In this document: one piece after another, positions 18,010-26,007 of the stretch
Layout of the letters: each line of letters opens with the position of its first letter
Position numbering within the stretch: the stretch's first letter is position 1
Source of the DNA: an uncultured Bacteroidota bacterium
GTDB taxonomy: Bacteria > Bacteroidota > Bacteroidia > Chitinophagales > Chitinophagaceae
Reading direction: 5' to 3'
Length of the DNA stretch: 49,183 nt
Assembly (NCBI GenBank): GCA_903831935.1
Contig: CAIKZP010000098.1
Location: forward strand, 1-49,183
Made by a program: the position numbers and the translations under genes
The notes under the pieces: model-generated
Database searches by the model: none
Told to the model about the DNA's origin: nothing
Seen by the model: only the letters and a program-made list of their open reading frames with translations

Positions 18010-18717
18010 ATGGTTTGGCAATTACTCATATCTGGGTTAGCATTAGGTGCGGTAAGTAGTTTCCACTGTGTTGGCATGTGCGGTCCTATTGCTTTTTCTT
18101 TACCCGTGTATTATTTGCCAGCGCATAAAAAATTAACAGGTATTCTTTTATATCATACAGGAAGAATTTTTATTTATGCATCACTAGGTGTGTTTTTTGG
18201 ATTTCTAGGGCACCAATTTTTTCTTGCAGGATTCCAACAAATTTTCTCCATTTTATTGGGTTGTACAATTTTGTTTATTCTTCTACAAACCTTACTTAAC
18301 AAGCAATTGGTAAAATTGAAATGGGTAGACCAATTTCAAAAATGGCTACAAAAAATCATAGGAAAATACTTGCAACAAAAACAATTATCTGGAATGATTG
18401 TGTTGGGTATGGCCAATGGTTTATTGCCTTGCGGAATGGTTTATTTAGCTATTACAGGTGCTTTGGCTGCAAGCACAGTAAGTGGCGGTGTGCTTTTTAT
18501 GACTGCGTTTGGTTTAGGAACTTTTCCGGCGTTATTTGTTTTGTCTTATTCAGGAAGTATTATAGGAATAGATGCTCGAAATAAAATGAAAAAAGCCATT
18601 CCTTACTTTGTGGCCACCATGGCGGTATTACTTATTTTACGTGGACTCAATTTAAATATCCCAATGGTTAGTCCACTTCTAAATAATACAATTGCCAAAA
18701 CAGTTGTATGTCCTTAA
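18010..18717 (+). CDS. TauE/SafE-DsbD-like membrane protein of the cco cluster
   Basis: A 235-residue protein with about six membrane helices and the cysteine motifs of the DsbD_2/UreH-like transmembrane family: SFHCVGMCGP (Cys20, Cys24) in the first helix and GLLPCGMVY (Cys141) in a later one. Related proteins sit at the end of cco clusters and may handle copper or thiol redox during oxidase assembly. The ATG directly abuts the ccoH stop. Its own stop lies 4 bp from the convergent vanZ-like gene. Confidence 0.8.
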   Translation: MVWQLLISGLALGAVSSFHCVGMCGPIAFSLPVYYLPAHKKLTGILLYHTGRIFIYASLGVFFGFLGHQFFLAGFQQIFSILLGCTILFILLQTLLNKQLVKLKWVDQFQKWLQKIIGKYLQQKQLSGMIVLGMANGLLPCGMVYLAITGALAASTVSGGVLFMTAFGLGTFPALFVLSYSGSIIGIDARNKMKKAIPYFVATMAVLLILRGLNLNIPMVSPLLNNTIAKTVVCP

Positions 18718-18721
18718 TGCA

Positions 18722-19111
18722 TTATTTAGCCGGAAGAAATTTTCTATAACTGATCAGTAAAGCCAAAAGGCAGCCAACGCTATCTGCTACAATGTCTAGC
18801 AATTCAAAACTTCTATTTGGAATCCAATTCTTTTGTATGAATTCAATGGCTATTCCATAAGAGATGCCTAATAAACAAATGATAAAAAACCATTGTTTTA
18901 TTTTGGAAACATTATTAAGCCTTTTTTTTAAAGGAAAACTAAACAGCAAACAGAGCGTAGTAAAAAATGAAATATGAACTGCTTTGTCTAATTGAGGAAT
19001 ACTAAATAAACGTCCTGTAGGAAATTCACTGCCAGGTAGGCAAAGTAAAAAAGTGGTAAAAACAAAAAATAGAATAGCCGGTAGAAAGGGGTATTTATTA
19101 AGTAAGCGCAT
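18722..19111 (-). CDS. VanZ-like family membrane protein
   Basis: A 129-residue protein with four hydrophobic helices and the VanZ-like motifs LDKAVHISFF and GIAIEFIQKNWIPNRSFELLDIVADS (quoted key part: ELLDIVADSVG). Function is unknown; the family is named after a teicoplanin-resistance protein, but this does not imply resistance here. I chose ATG at 19111 over TTG at 19117. The start codon lies inside a 14-bp perfect inverted repeat. It lies downstream of gcvH on the same strand. Confidence 0.75.
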   Translation of the reverse strand: MRLLNKYPFLPAILFFVFTTFLLCLPGSEFPTGRLFSIPQLDKAVHISFFTTLCLLFSFPLKKRLNNVSKIKQWFFIICLLGISYGIAIEFIQKNWIPNRSFELLDIVADSVGCLLALLISYRKFLPAK

Positions 19112-19140
19112 AAGCAAAGATAAATTTTTGCTTATGCGCT
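19105..19140. repeat. 14-bp perfect inverted repeat covering the vanZ-like start codon
   Basis: AGCGCATAAGCAAA at 19105-19118 is exactly inverted as TTTGCTTATGCGCT at 19127-19140 with an 8-base loop. On a gcvH-vanZ transcript it would form a strong stem-loop that buries the vanZ ATG. It has no T-tract after it, so it is not a standard terminator. Confidence 0.7.
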
Positions 19141-19155
19141 TGCAAAAGTTTTTAA

Positions 19156-19536
19156 TTATCCTACTAAATCGGTATAAGCATGGCTGCTTAATAATTCAGC
19201 AACATCAGCTGGATTAGTCACTTCCATTTTAATCATCCAACCGTCTCCGTAAGCATCAGTATTTACTAATTCTGGTTGTTTTTCTAGCAAAGGGTTAATT
19301 TCAGTAACAGTACCTGCAACAGGTAAAAACAAATCACTCACTGTTTTCACCGCTTCTACGGTACCGAAAACTTCTTCGGCAGCTAGGGTTTTACCCACAG
19401 TATTGATATCTACATAAACAATATCGCCCAATTCATGCTGTGCGAAATCGGTAATACCAATGGTAGCAATATTGCCTTCTAACTTAATCCACTCATGGTC
19501 TTTGGTGTACTTTAGTTCTGCCGGAAAAAGGTTCAT
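19156..19536 (-). CDS. gcvH: Glycine cleavage system H protein
   Basis: A 126-residue lipoyl carrier that shuttles the aminomethyl group between the P, T and L proteins of glycine decarboxylase. The lipoylation site is Lys64 in [12 protein letters not shown]. The start [17 protein letters not shown] and the C-terminal [16 protein letters not shown] are typical, and the length is normal. The gcvT gene is in the same window (27326-28411) but 8 kb away, so the system is not one operon here. Confidence 0.96.
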   Translation of the reverse strand: MNLFPAELKYTKDHEWIKLEGNIATIGITDFAQHELGDIVYVDINTVGKTLAAEEVFGTVEAVKTVSDLFLPVAGTVTEINPLLEKQPELVNTDAYGDGWMIKMEVTNPADVAELLSSHAYTDLVG

Positions 19537-19617
19537 ATAGTTTGTTTTTTATTTTGCAAATATTGAATAAAAATCAATTGGTTGTTAGTAATTCTTAACT
19601 GAAAGCAATACTATTTT

Positions 19618-19962
19618 TTAGAAGCCCATTTGTTCGAAATACAATAACACATGGTCTTTAATAAAATTCTCTTGTTCTACTAAGTGAAGTACAGGTATTT
19701 CTTTCACTTGTGTAAAATGTGGCCATCCCTCTTCGTCATTACCTGCTTTAACATAATAGCCACTTTGTGCCAAAATAGTACAAACAGCTACATGCATGAG
19801 GTCTTGTTTTTGCTCTTTGCTAATTTTTTCCACTATATAGCCAGTTTCTTGCAATCCTACTAAAAATAAAACTGCTTCTAAATCTGGCTTTTTACCGAAT
19901 TTATCTACCAATTTGGCTTCGAGGGCCCACCATCGCTGTTGTATGTCGTCTTTAATATACAT
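19618..19962 (-). CDS. Conserved hypothetical protein
   Basis: A 114-residue soluble protein that I recognise only as a Bacteroidota-type hypothetical. It begins with a mainly helical segment rich in charged residues, has no signal peptide or membrane helix, and contains an amphipathic stretch SKEQKQDLMHVAVCTILAQS. No catalytic motif is seen. It is transcribed divergently from serS, with a TAnnTTTG element ending only a few bases before its ATG, so its mRNA may have almost no leader. Confidence 0.7.
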   Translation of the reverse strand: MYIKDDIQQRWWALEAKLVDKFGKKPDLEAVLFLVGLQETGYIVEKISKEQKQDLMHVAVCTILAQSGYYVKAGNDEEGWPHFTQVKEIPVLHLVEQENFIKDHVLLYFEQMGF

Positions 19963-19966
19963 TCCG

Positions 19967-19974
19967 CAAAGGTA
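19967..19974 (-). promoter_or_regulatory. -7 promoter element of the hypothetical gene upstream of gcvH
   Basis: Minus-strand TACCTTTG matches TAnnTTTG, with a TTG 22 bp further upstream. It ends 5 bp before the ATG at 19962 and overlaps the divergent serS promoter region. Confidence 0.45.
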
Positions 19975-19986
19975 AATGGTTGAAGG

Positions 19987-20018
19987 TTGCTTTCATCAAG
20001 CAGCAAAAGTTATATTTG
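19987..20018 (+). promoter_or_regulatory. serS promoter
   Basis: TTG at 19987-19989 and TATATTTG at 20011-20018 are separated by 21 bp, a good Bacteroidota -33/-7 pair. It supports the serS start at 20033 and excludes the earlier in-frame ATG at 19976. Confidence 0.6.
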
Positions 20019-20032
20019 CAAAAATTGATTGT

Positions 20033-21301
20033 ATGTTACAAGTGCAGGTTTTACGAAATAATACCGCTGAAGTGAAGAAAAAGCTGGCTTTAAAGCAGTT
20101 TAAACAGCTTGAATTGGTAGATCAGGTGGTATCCTTAGACGACGAAAGAAAAAAATTGCAAGCAGATTTTGACCAAACTCAGGCCAAAGTGAATGCTGCA
20201 TCTAAAGAAATAGGTAAATACATGGCTGCTGGCAATCAAGCAGAGGCCGATTCCATTAAATCAAATGTTGCAGCATGGAAAGCTTTATTAGAGCCATTAA
20301 AAGATCAAATGGCAATCGTAGAAAAAGAATTACTAGCCACTTTAGTATTATTGCCTAATCTACCTGCCGATGCAGTGCCAGAAGGCAAAACACCAGAAGA
20401 AAATGTAGTGGTTAGAGAAGGAGGTTTAAAACCCGATTTATATGCTGGAGCAGTGCCCCATTGGGATTTAATAAAAACCTATGATTTAGTTGATTTTGAA
20501 ACGGGTGCAAAAATTACCGGTAGTGGATTTCCATTGTACAAAGGAAAAGGAGCCAAGTTACAGAGAGCACTTATTCAATACTTTCTTGATTACAATACCA
20601 ATGCAGGTTATACAGAATATTTGCCTCCCTATTTAGTAAACGAAGCCAGTGCTTTTGCTACCGGGCAATTGCCCGACAAAGAAGGACAAATGTACCATGC
20701 CACTGCCGACAATTATTACTTGATACCAACTGCAGAAGTACCAGTAACAAATATCTACAGAGACACAATTGTAAAAGAATCGGAATTGCCTATTAAAATG
20801 ACTGCATACACGCCTTGTTTTAGACGCGAAGCAGGAAGTTTTGGAAAGGAAGTGCGTGGACTAAATCGAGTACACCAATTTGACAAAGTTGAAGTCATAC
20901 AAATAGTAGCACCTGAAACTAGTTATGCTGTTTTAGATGAAATGGTATTGCATGTAGAGCAATTATTGCAATCATTGCAATTGCCTTACCGCATACTACG
21001 TTTATGTGGTGGTGATATGGGTTTTACAAGTGCCATCACCTATGATTTTGAAGTATTTAGTGCAGCTCAAGAAAGATGGTTAGAAGTAAGTAGCGTTTCT
21101 AATTTTGAAAGCTATCAAACTAATAGAATGAAATGCCGATATAAAGATGCAACTGGAAAAACACAGTTTACGCATTCATTAAATGGTAGTTCATTAGCCT
21201 TGCCAAGAATTGTTGCTTGCTTATTAGAAAACAACCAAACACCTGATGGTATTTTATTGCCAGAAGTATTGCACAAATATTTTGGCAACAATAAAATTTA
21301 A
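20033..21301 (+). CDS. serS: Seryl-tRNA synthetase
   Basis: A 423-residue class II synthetase that charges tRNA-Ser. It starts MLQVQVLRNN, followed by the long antiparallel coiled coil of the tRNA-binding arm (about residues 25-105, rich in K, E and Q). The catalytic core has motif 2 around FRREAGSFGKEVRG (from Phe263), and the end carries motif 3 NGSSLALPRIVACLLENNQ. The start was moved downstream from an in-frame ATG at 19976 because family members begin at MLQV and the promoter lies between the two. The alpha/beta hydrolase gene follows 10 bp later. Confidence 0.97.
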   Translation: MLQVQVLRNNTAEVKKKLALKQFKQLELVDQVVSLDDERKKLQADFDQTQAKVNAASKEIGKYMAAGNQAEADSIKSNVAAWKALLEPLKDQMAIVEKELLATLVLLPNLPADAVPEGKTPEENVVVREGGLKPDLYAGAVPHWDLIKTYDLVDFETGAKITGSGFPLYKGKGAKLQRALIQYFLDYNTNAGYTEYLPPYLVNEASAFATGQLPDKEGQMYHATADNYYLIPTAEVPVTNIYRDTIVKESELPIKMTAYTPCFRREAGSFGKEVRGLNRVHQFDKVEVIQIVAPETSYAVLDEMVLHVEQLLQSLQLPYRILRLCGGDMGFTSAITYDFEVFSAAQERWLEVSSVSNFESYQTNRMKCRYKDATGKTQFTHSLNGSSLALPRIVACLLENNQTPDGILLPEVLHKYFGNNKI

Positions 21302-21311
21302 AAATAAACTG

Positions 21312-22259
21312 ATGCTAAATAAATTGCTTAAAAGGATAGGAGTAACCTTACTTGTAGTTTTTGTTTTATTAAATATCATGGCTGCTTTTCATGCCTACAA
21401 GTTCACGCATTTTTATAGCAATATACCTGCCCCATTAAAGCCAGAGCAGATGGGGTTTACGCAAAAAGCGTCTGCTATTTTTATGGGTGTAAAATTTCCT
21501 AAAAGCAAAGTAGTAGATACTTTTTTAGTGGCACATGATACAGTGAATTTAGTCACTTCAGATGGCCTAAAATTAGAGTCTTGGTATGCAAAATCTGATA
21601 GTGTTGCCAAAGGAACTATAATAATGTTTCATGGTCATGGAGGAAGCAAAAGTGCTCAAATTAAAGAAGCCACAGCCTTTCACAACATGGGATGGAATGT
21701 TTTTTTAACAGATTTTAGGGCGCATGGTAATAGTGAAGGAGAGGTTTGCACCGTAGGTGTAAATGAAACAAACGATGTAAAATCTGCCTATGATTTTATT
21801 AAATCAAAAGGCGAAAAAAATATTGTTTTGTATGGAGTGTCTTTGGGGGCATCAACTATATTAACAACTTTTAATCGATTCCCAATAAGACCCTCTAAAG
21901 TAATTCTAGAAATGCCCTTTGGTACTTTAATAGATGCGGTAGAAGGGCGTTTAAAAATAATGCATATTCCAGCAGAGCCTATGGCAACTTTGTTAACTTT
22001 TTGGGGTGGAGTAGAGCAAGGTTTTTGGGCATTTGGTCATAGTCCTGAAAATTTTGCTAATAATATCAGCTGTCCTGTTTTATTACAATGGGGTATTAAT
22101 GATATTAGGGTTACTGAAAAAGAAACCAATACCATTTTTAAAAACTTAGCAACTCGTAATAAAATGATGATCAAATATGCGCGTTCTGGTCATCAAAGTC
22201 TTTGCAAAAATGAAAATGAAAAATGGTTAAAATGTGTGAGTGAATTTTTAAATCAGTAA
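21312..22259 (+). CDS. Alpha/beta hydrolase with N-terminal membrane anchor
   Basis: A 315-residue protein. An N-terminal hydrophobic segment (IGVTLLVVFVLLNIMAAF) is a signal anchor. The hydrolase fold follows with MFHGHGGSKSAQ as the oxyanion region, the nucleophile elbow YGVSLGAS with the catalytic Ser, and RSGHQSL with the likely catalytic His near the C-terminus. The substrate is unknown. ATG at 21312 is preferred to an in-frame start at 21246 that would lie inside serS. It is probably co-transcribed with serS. Confidence 0.85.
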   Translation: MLNKLLKRIGVTLLVVFVLLNIMAAFHAYKFTHFYSNIPAPLKPEQMGFTQKASAIFMGVKFPKSKVVDTFLVAHDTVNLVTSDGLKLESWYAKSDSVAKGTIIMFHGHGGSKSAQIKEATAFHNMGWNVFLTDFRAHGNSEGEVCTVGVNETNDVKSAYDFIKSKGEKNIVLYGVSLGASTILTTFNRFPIRPSKVILEMPFGTLIDAVEGRLKIMHIPAEPMATLLTFWGGVEQGFWAFGHSPENFANNISCPVLLQWGINDIRVTEKETNTIFKNLATRNKMMIKYARSGHQSLCKNENEKWLKCVSEFLNQ

Positions 22260-22270
22260 TTTTTTAATGA

Positions 22271-23140
22271 TTACCATTTGCTAAACCGTACCCCAACAAC
22301 ATAAGGACTTTGGTCTATTTTTGTAATGTCTTTTTGTAATTTATTTAAACTATAAGAGCCGTAGAACCTGATAGGGCCTAAACCTATTTCTGCAATACTT
22401 GCTATACGCCAAGGTTCGAAATTAAAATCGCCTTTTATTTTTTGTTTACCTCTTTCGGCACTAATTTGTTTGTTCCGACTTTGTAATAAATAACCAGCGC
22501 TTAATCCTACACTAACATTCAAACTTCTATGGTTGCTTGGGTTTGTATTGATATTTAGCATCAAAGGAACAGTAATATAATTTAGAAATAATTTGTTTTT
22601 TGTAAAAGAAATAGAATCATTAAAAACAAAGGGTTGTGGATCTTTTCTATAACTAATGCGCGAATCATATCTATAATTATACATCTCTGATCCTAAACCA
22701 TATTTCAAATTCAAAATATGTTTGTAGAGGTTTCTTTTTTGCATAAAAACCCAAATATTTAGGTTGCTAGATTTGCCTGTGTTTAATTGGTAAGCATTTT
22801 GATTTGGTTTACCATCTTGCGTACGAAATGTTTTTAAATAAGTGCCAGCTTGCGCAATAGTATAATCGGTATTGTCTCTTACATTGGCAAAACCCAAATC
22901 CATGATCCACCAATTAGTGCTGATATTATTATTGGTTCTATTTCGTTTAACAATAGTTATATCAACGGTTTTATCCCAATCTTTCATAATACTATTATTG
23001 GCATTAGTATTTGCCCCCTTGTTCTTTTTTACAATAATAAAATTGCCAACATGCACGGTATCGACACTACTACTATCTTTTTGGGCAATAGCCATTAAGG
23101 AGCATTGTGTAAAGGCAATAAAAAATAATAGTTGTTTCAT
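22271..23140 (-). CDS. Outer membrane beta-barrel protein
   Basis: A 289-residue exported protein: signal peptide of about 19 residues (ending MAIAQ), an Asn-rich linker, then amphipathic strands such as FVFMQKRNLYKHILNLKYGLG (in part) and LNVSVGLSAGYLLQSR, ending PYVVGVRFSKW, whose C-terminal aromatic residue fits a barrel beta-signal. It resembles PorT-like barrels. It lies 9 bp after the membrane anti-sigma-like gene and downstream of an ECF sigma gene on the same strand, so the three probably form one regulatory operon. Confidence 0.75.
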   Translation of the reverse strand: MKQLLFFIAFTQCSLMAIAQKDSSSVDTVHVGNFIIVKKNKGANTNANNSIMKDWDKTVDITIVKRNRTNNNISTNWWIMDLGFANVRDNTDYTIAQAGTYLKTFRTQDGKPNQNAYQLNTGKSSNLNIWVFMQKRNLYKHILNLKYGLGSEMYNYRYDSRISYRKDPQPFVFNDSISFTKNKLFLNYITVPLMLNINTNPSNHRSLNVSVGLSAGYLLQSRNKQISAERGKQKIKGDFNFEPWRIASIAEIGLGPIRFYGSYSLNKLQKDITKIDQSPYVVGVRFSKW

Positions 23141-23149
23141 ATTTCTGTA

Positions 23150-24112
23150 TTAATTAAATGAAGGGTTGTTTTGGGCTATTAAGGTATTGTTGGTTGGTTC
23201 ATCTGATTTTCTTTTTAACAAACTAGCAGCCTTTCTAAAAAGTCCACGAAGCTTGTCTTTATTAAGTTCTATCGACCCAACATATAAACTGTTATTGTCT
23301 GTTTCTGTATCTAATTCTTTATAAACTGTTCGGTGCATTTTTGTGGATGACTCATTGGTATTATTTGAAACTGCTATATTGATTTGTTCACTAGCTGCAA
23401 GTGTTTTATTAGCGGTTGCTGTTTTTTCACTCTGATCTTGTAAAGCAATTGCATCAGTTGCCGCTGAATTTAATGCTTTATTTGGCGATTTATTTTCGTT
23501 GTTTTTTATAGTTAACCTTGAATCATTCGCTTTAATTGTTGCATTGTCTAAAACTGCAATTGATGTATTATTTTTTTGAGTAGACTTTTTATTATTGACT
23601 GGATTCTTAAGTTGTACAGTATAGTTATAAATAGGTTGTTTTTTGTTTGAATTGAAAGGGATTGAATTTTTAGTAGGCATTAAATCAGCAACCTTATTTT
23701 TTTCTATTGAATTTATTGCAATAGGGTGTTTGGATTCTTTATTAGGTATTAAATCAGCAACCTTATTTTTTATTGGTGCATTTATTACAATAGGATGTAC
23801 AGAATCTTTAGTTGGCATTAGTATCCAAGCCATAAATACCAAGCCAATAAACGCAGCAGCTACTGCTATTTTTTGCCAAGTAAAAAATAAAACAGTTCTT
23901 TCTTTATTCTCTTTTTTGTAAAGCTTTTCTTTATTTGCAAAAACAACAGTGGTATCTGGAATAAATTTAGTTTGCAATAGACTTTCAAGTTCAGTAGCCA
24001 AGTTGGTATTTTCTGCAACAAAGCCATCTACCATCAGCTGTTCGGCATCAGATAAATCTCCGTCTACATAACGCAGAAAATAAGTTTCGTAATTGGTTCT
24101 GTTAATAGTCAT
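23150..24112 (-). CDS. Membrane anti-sigma-like protein with tandem repeat
   Basis: A 320-residue protein with an N-terminal cytoplasmic helix region (YETYFLRYVDGDLSDAEQ, reminiscent of anti-sigma zinc-finger-less domains), one membrane helix near residues 77-100 (IAVAAAFIGLVFMAWILMP) and a long Asn/Lys/Thr-rich outer region. Just after the helix is a 23-residue repeat, two full units and a partial one, with the core KNKVADL. The position directly after the ECF sigma gene and the topology suggest it restrains that sigma factor. This is inference, as no anti-sigma signature is definite. ATG at 24112 is preferred to the TTG at 24127. Confidence 0.65.
   Translation of the reverse strand: MTINRTNYETYFLRYVDGDLSDAEQLMVDGFVAENTNLATELESLLQTKFIPDTTVVFANKEKLYKKENKERTVLFFTWQKIAVAAAFIGLVFMAWILMPTKDSVHPIVINAPIKNKVADLIPNKESKHPIAINSIEKNKVADLMPTKNSIPFNSNKKQPIYNYTVQLKNPVNNKKSTQKNNTSIAVLDNATIKANDSRLTIKNNENKSPNKALNSAATDAIALQDQSEKTATANKTLAASEQINIAVSNNTNESSTKMHRTVYKELDTETDNNSLYVGSIELNKDKLRGLFRKAASLLKRKSDEPTNNTLIAQNNPSFN
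23669..23821. repeat. 69-bp tandem repeat inside the anti-sigma-like gene
   Basis: Units at 23669-23737 and 23738-23806 are closely similar over 69 bp, and a third truncated unit begins at 23807. The period is 23 codons, so the frame is kept and the repeat can expand or contract without breaking the gene. Confidence 0.7.
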
Positions 24113-24140
24113 AAAATATACTTGCAATAGTATTAATAAA

Positions 24141-24626
24141 TCAACTAATATTTTCTTTACTCACTAAGTAGTTGCGAAGTTGCAGTCTTGCACGGTGCAA
24201 GTACACTTTCACTTGGCTTTCACTTAGGTTCATTATCTCGCCAATTTCTTGGTAATTGTATCCTTCATAATCTTTTAATAGCACTAAGCTTTTTTGTGTT
24301 TCATTCAATTGATTTAGGGCTTGCATTAAAGTTTCTTTTAACTGATTATTGGTTTGATAAACGACCCTTTCATCTTGCTCAAAAGAACTAACAATTTTTG
24401 TTTTTTTTGTTTTTCTAATATGGTCAATCATTTGGTGATAGGCCACTGTAAATAAATATGATTTTGATTTTTCTGTTATTACATGTTGTTTATTGAGCCA
24501 CATTTTTTCAAAAGCCGATTGTACAATATCTCTAGCGTCTGCTTCATGTCCAATGTTTTTCATTATAAAACGGAATACATTATCCGCATATAGTGTTACA
24601 CATTGGTTATATTCAAACTCCGTCAT
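24141..24626 (-). CDS. ECF-type RNA polymerase sigma factor
   Basis: A 161-residue sigma-70 family protein with sigma2 and sigma4 domains only. Sigma2 includes the region HEADARDIVQSAFEKMW and YLFTVAYHQMIDHIRK. Sigma4 has LNQLNETQKSLVLLKDYEGYNYQEIG (in part) and the recognition helix LSESQVKVYLHRARLQLR. ATG at 24626 matches the usual ECF start; the longer frame to 24686 adds an unlikely N-terminus. Downstream, 28 bp away, is the membrane protein that probably regulates it. Confidence 0.93.
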   Translation of the reverse strand: MTEFEYNQCVTLYADNVFRFIMKNIGHEADARDIVQSAFEKMWLNKQHVITEKSKSYLFTVAYHQMIDHIRKTKKTKIVSSFEQDERVVYQTNNQLKETLMQALNQLNETQKSLVLLKDYEGYNYQEIGEIMNLSESQVKVYLHRARLQLRNYLVSKENIS

Positions 24627-24728
24627 ATTAAGTTCTAGAATTATTGCTCGTTGCTGCTTGTGTAGTAGTACGTTTTGAATGAACAAATGTTACACCCATC
24701 CGAAAATAAATATTCATGGAGCAGACCT

Positions 24729-24758
24729 AAAAAAATAAAAGCCCCAAAAGGAGCTTTT
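24729..24758 (-). terminator. Rho-independent terminator of mqnC
   Basis: On the minus strand a 9-bp stem (AAAAGCTCC / GGGGCTTTT, one mismatch) with a TTTT loop is followed by ATTTTTTT. It starts a few bases after the mqnC stop. Confidence 0.8.
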
Positions 24759-24766
24759 ACAAATTA

Positions 24767-25891
24767 TTAATAATTAATTACTTGTTCCTGAATGGATGCC
24801 GGAATTTCACGCCATTCGTATTGTTGGTTACGTAATTGAGGTTCAAATCCTGCTTCCTTTATAGCTTCTTGCATGGTTTTATACGTAAAACGATGCGGAG
24901 CGCCAGCAGCACTTACTACATTTTCTTCAATCATAATTGAACCAAAATCATTGGCGCCAGCATGCAAACAAATTTGTGCTGTTTGTTTTCCTACAGTCAA
25001 CCAACTTGCTTGAATATTTTTAATATTAGGTAACATGATACGGCTAATAGCAATCATTCGAATATATTCATCAGGAGTAGTTAAATTTTGAACTCCTCTA
25101 ATGCGTGTTAGCAAAGTATCTACATCTTGAAAAGTCCAAGGAATAAATGCCAAGAAACCTTTTGCATCTGCAGGTTTTCTACTTTGTACTTCGCGAATTC
25201 TAACCAAATGAATAAATCTTTCTTCTAAGGTTTCTACGTGTCCAAACATCATGGTGGCACTAGTGGTAATATTTAAATTATGTGCTTGGTGCATTACTTC
25301 TAACCACTCATCTGCACCACATTTACCTTTAGAAATTAAACGCCTAACACGGTCCACCAAAATTTCTGCACCTGCACCAGGCAAAGAGTCTAAACCAGAT
25401 TCTTGCAATGCCTTTAATACATCGTGGTGGCTCATTTTTTCTAATTTGCTAATATGCGCCACTTCTGGGGGTCCGAGTGAATGGAGTTTTAAATTTGGAT
25501 ATTCTTGTTTAATGGCTCGAAATGTTTTGGTATAAAAATCCAAACCTAATTCGGGGTGATGTCCGCCTTGCAATAACAATTGGTCTCCGCCAAATTGAAG
25601 GGTTTCTTCAATTTTTTTTCTATAAGTTGGCATATCGGTAATGTAAGCATCAGCATGACCAGGTATTCTATAAAAATTACAAAACTTACAGTTGGCAATA
25701 CATACATTGGTGGTATTTACATTACGATCAATCTGCCAAGAAACCTTACCATGAGGTACTTGTACTTTTCGTAATTCATCGGCTACATGCATTAATTCTG
25801 TTAGGGGTGCATGCTCAAATAAAAACATTCCTTCTTCTACACTAAGGAATTCAAATGCCAAGGCTTTTTTGTAGAGTTCAGCTAATTGCAT
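24767..25891 (-). CDS. mqnC: Cyclic dehypoxanthinyl futalosine synthase
   Basis: A 374-residue radical SAM enzyme of the futalosine route to menaquinone. The CxxxCxxC motif is in CIANCKFCNFYR, preceded by SWQIDRNVNTTN, which is characteristic of MqnC. Further family motifs are QGGHHPELGLDFY, SLGPPEV, LPGAGAEILVDRVR and the C-terminal HAGANDFGSIMIEENVVSAAG (in part). A -7 element lies at 25913-25920, so transcription would start downstream of the ATG at 25915, and the ATG at 25891 is the better start. Other mqn genes are not in the window. Confidence 0.95.
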   Translation of the reverse strand: MQLAELYKKALAFEFLSVEEGMFLFEHAPLTELMHVADELRKVQVPHGKVSWQIDRNVNTTNVCIANCKFCNFYRIPGHADAYITDMPTYRKKIEETLQFGGDQLLLQGGHHPELGLDFYTKTFRAIKQEYPNLKLHSLGPPEVAHISKLEKMSHHDVLKALQESGLDSLPGAGAEILVDRVRRLISKGKCGADEWLEVMHQAHNLNITTSATMMFGHVETLEERFIHLVRIREVQSRKPADAKGFLAFIPWTFQDVDTLLTRIRGVQNLTTPDEYIRMIAISRIMLPNIKNIQASWLTVGKQTAQICLHAGANDFGSIMIEENVVSAAGAPHRFTYKTMQEAIKEAGFEPQLRNQQYEWREIPASIQEQVINY

Positions 25892-25912
25892 GGTATTATA
25901 TTTTTCTAGCTG

Positions 25913-25920
25913 CAAAGTTA
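25913..25920 (-). promoter_or_regulatory. -7 promoter element of mqnC
   Basis: Minus-strand TAACTTTG is an exact TAnnTTTG match, 22 bp upstream of the ATG at 25891. It overlaps the alternative ATG at 25915, which argues against that start. Confidence 0.5.
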
Positions 25921-26007
25921 AGGTGTAACGGGTTAAATAGTTTTTTATAGCACAAACTGCTTTTTAGTGTAGCAGTTGCTTAATTTGCAAGTTCTTTCAA
26001 GAAAATT

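Noticed and set aside
19976..20032. N-terminal extension of serS from an earlier ATG
   Set aside because: The -7 element TATATTTG lies at 20011-20018 inside it, and family members begin at MLQV.
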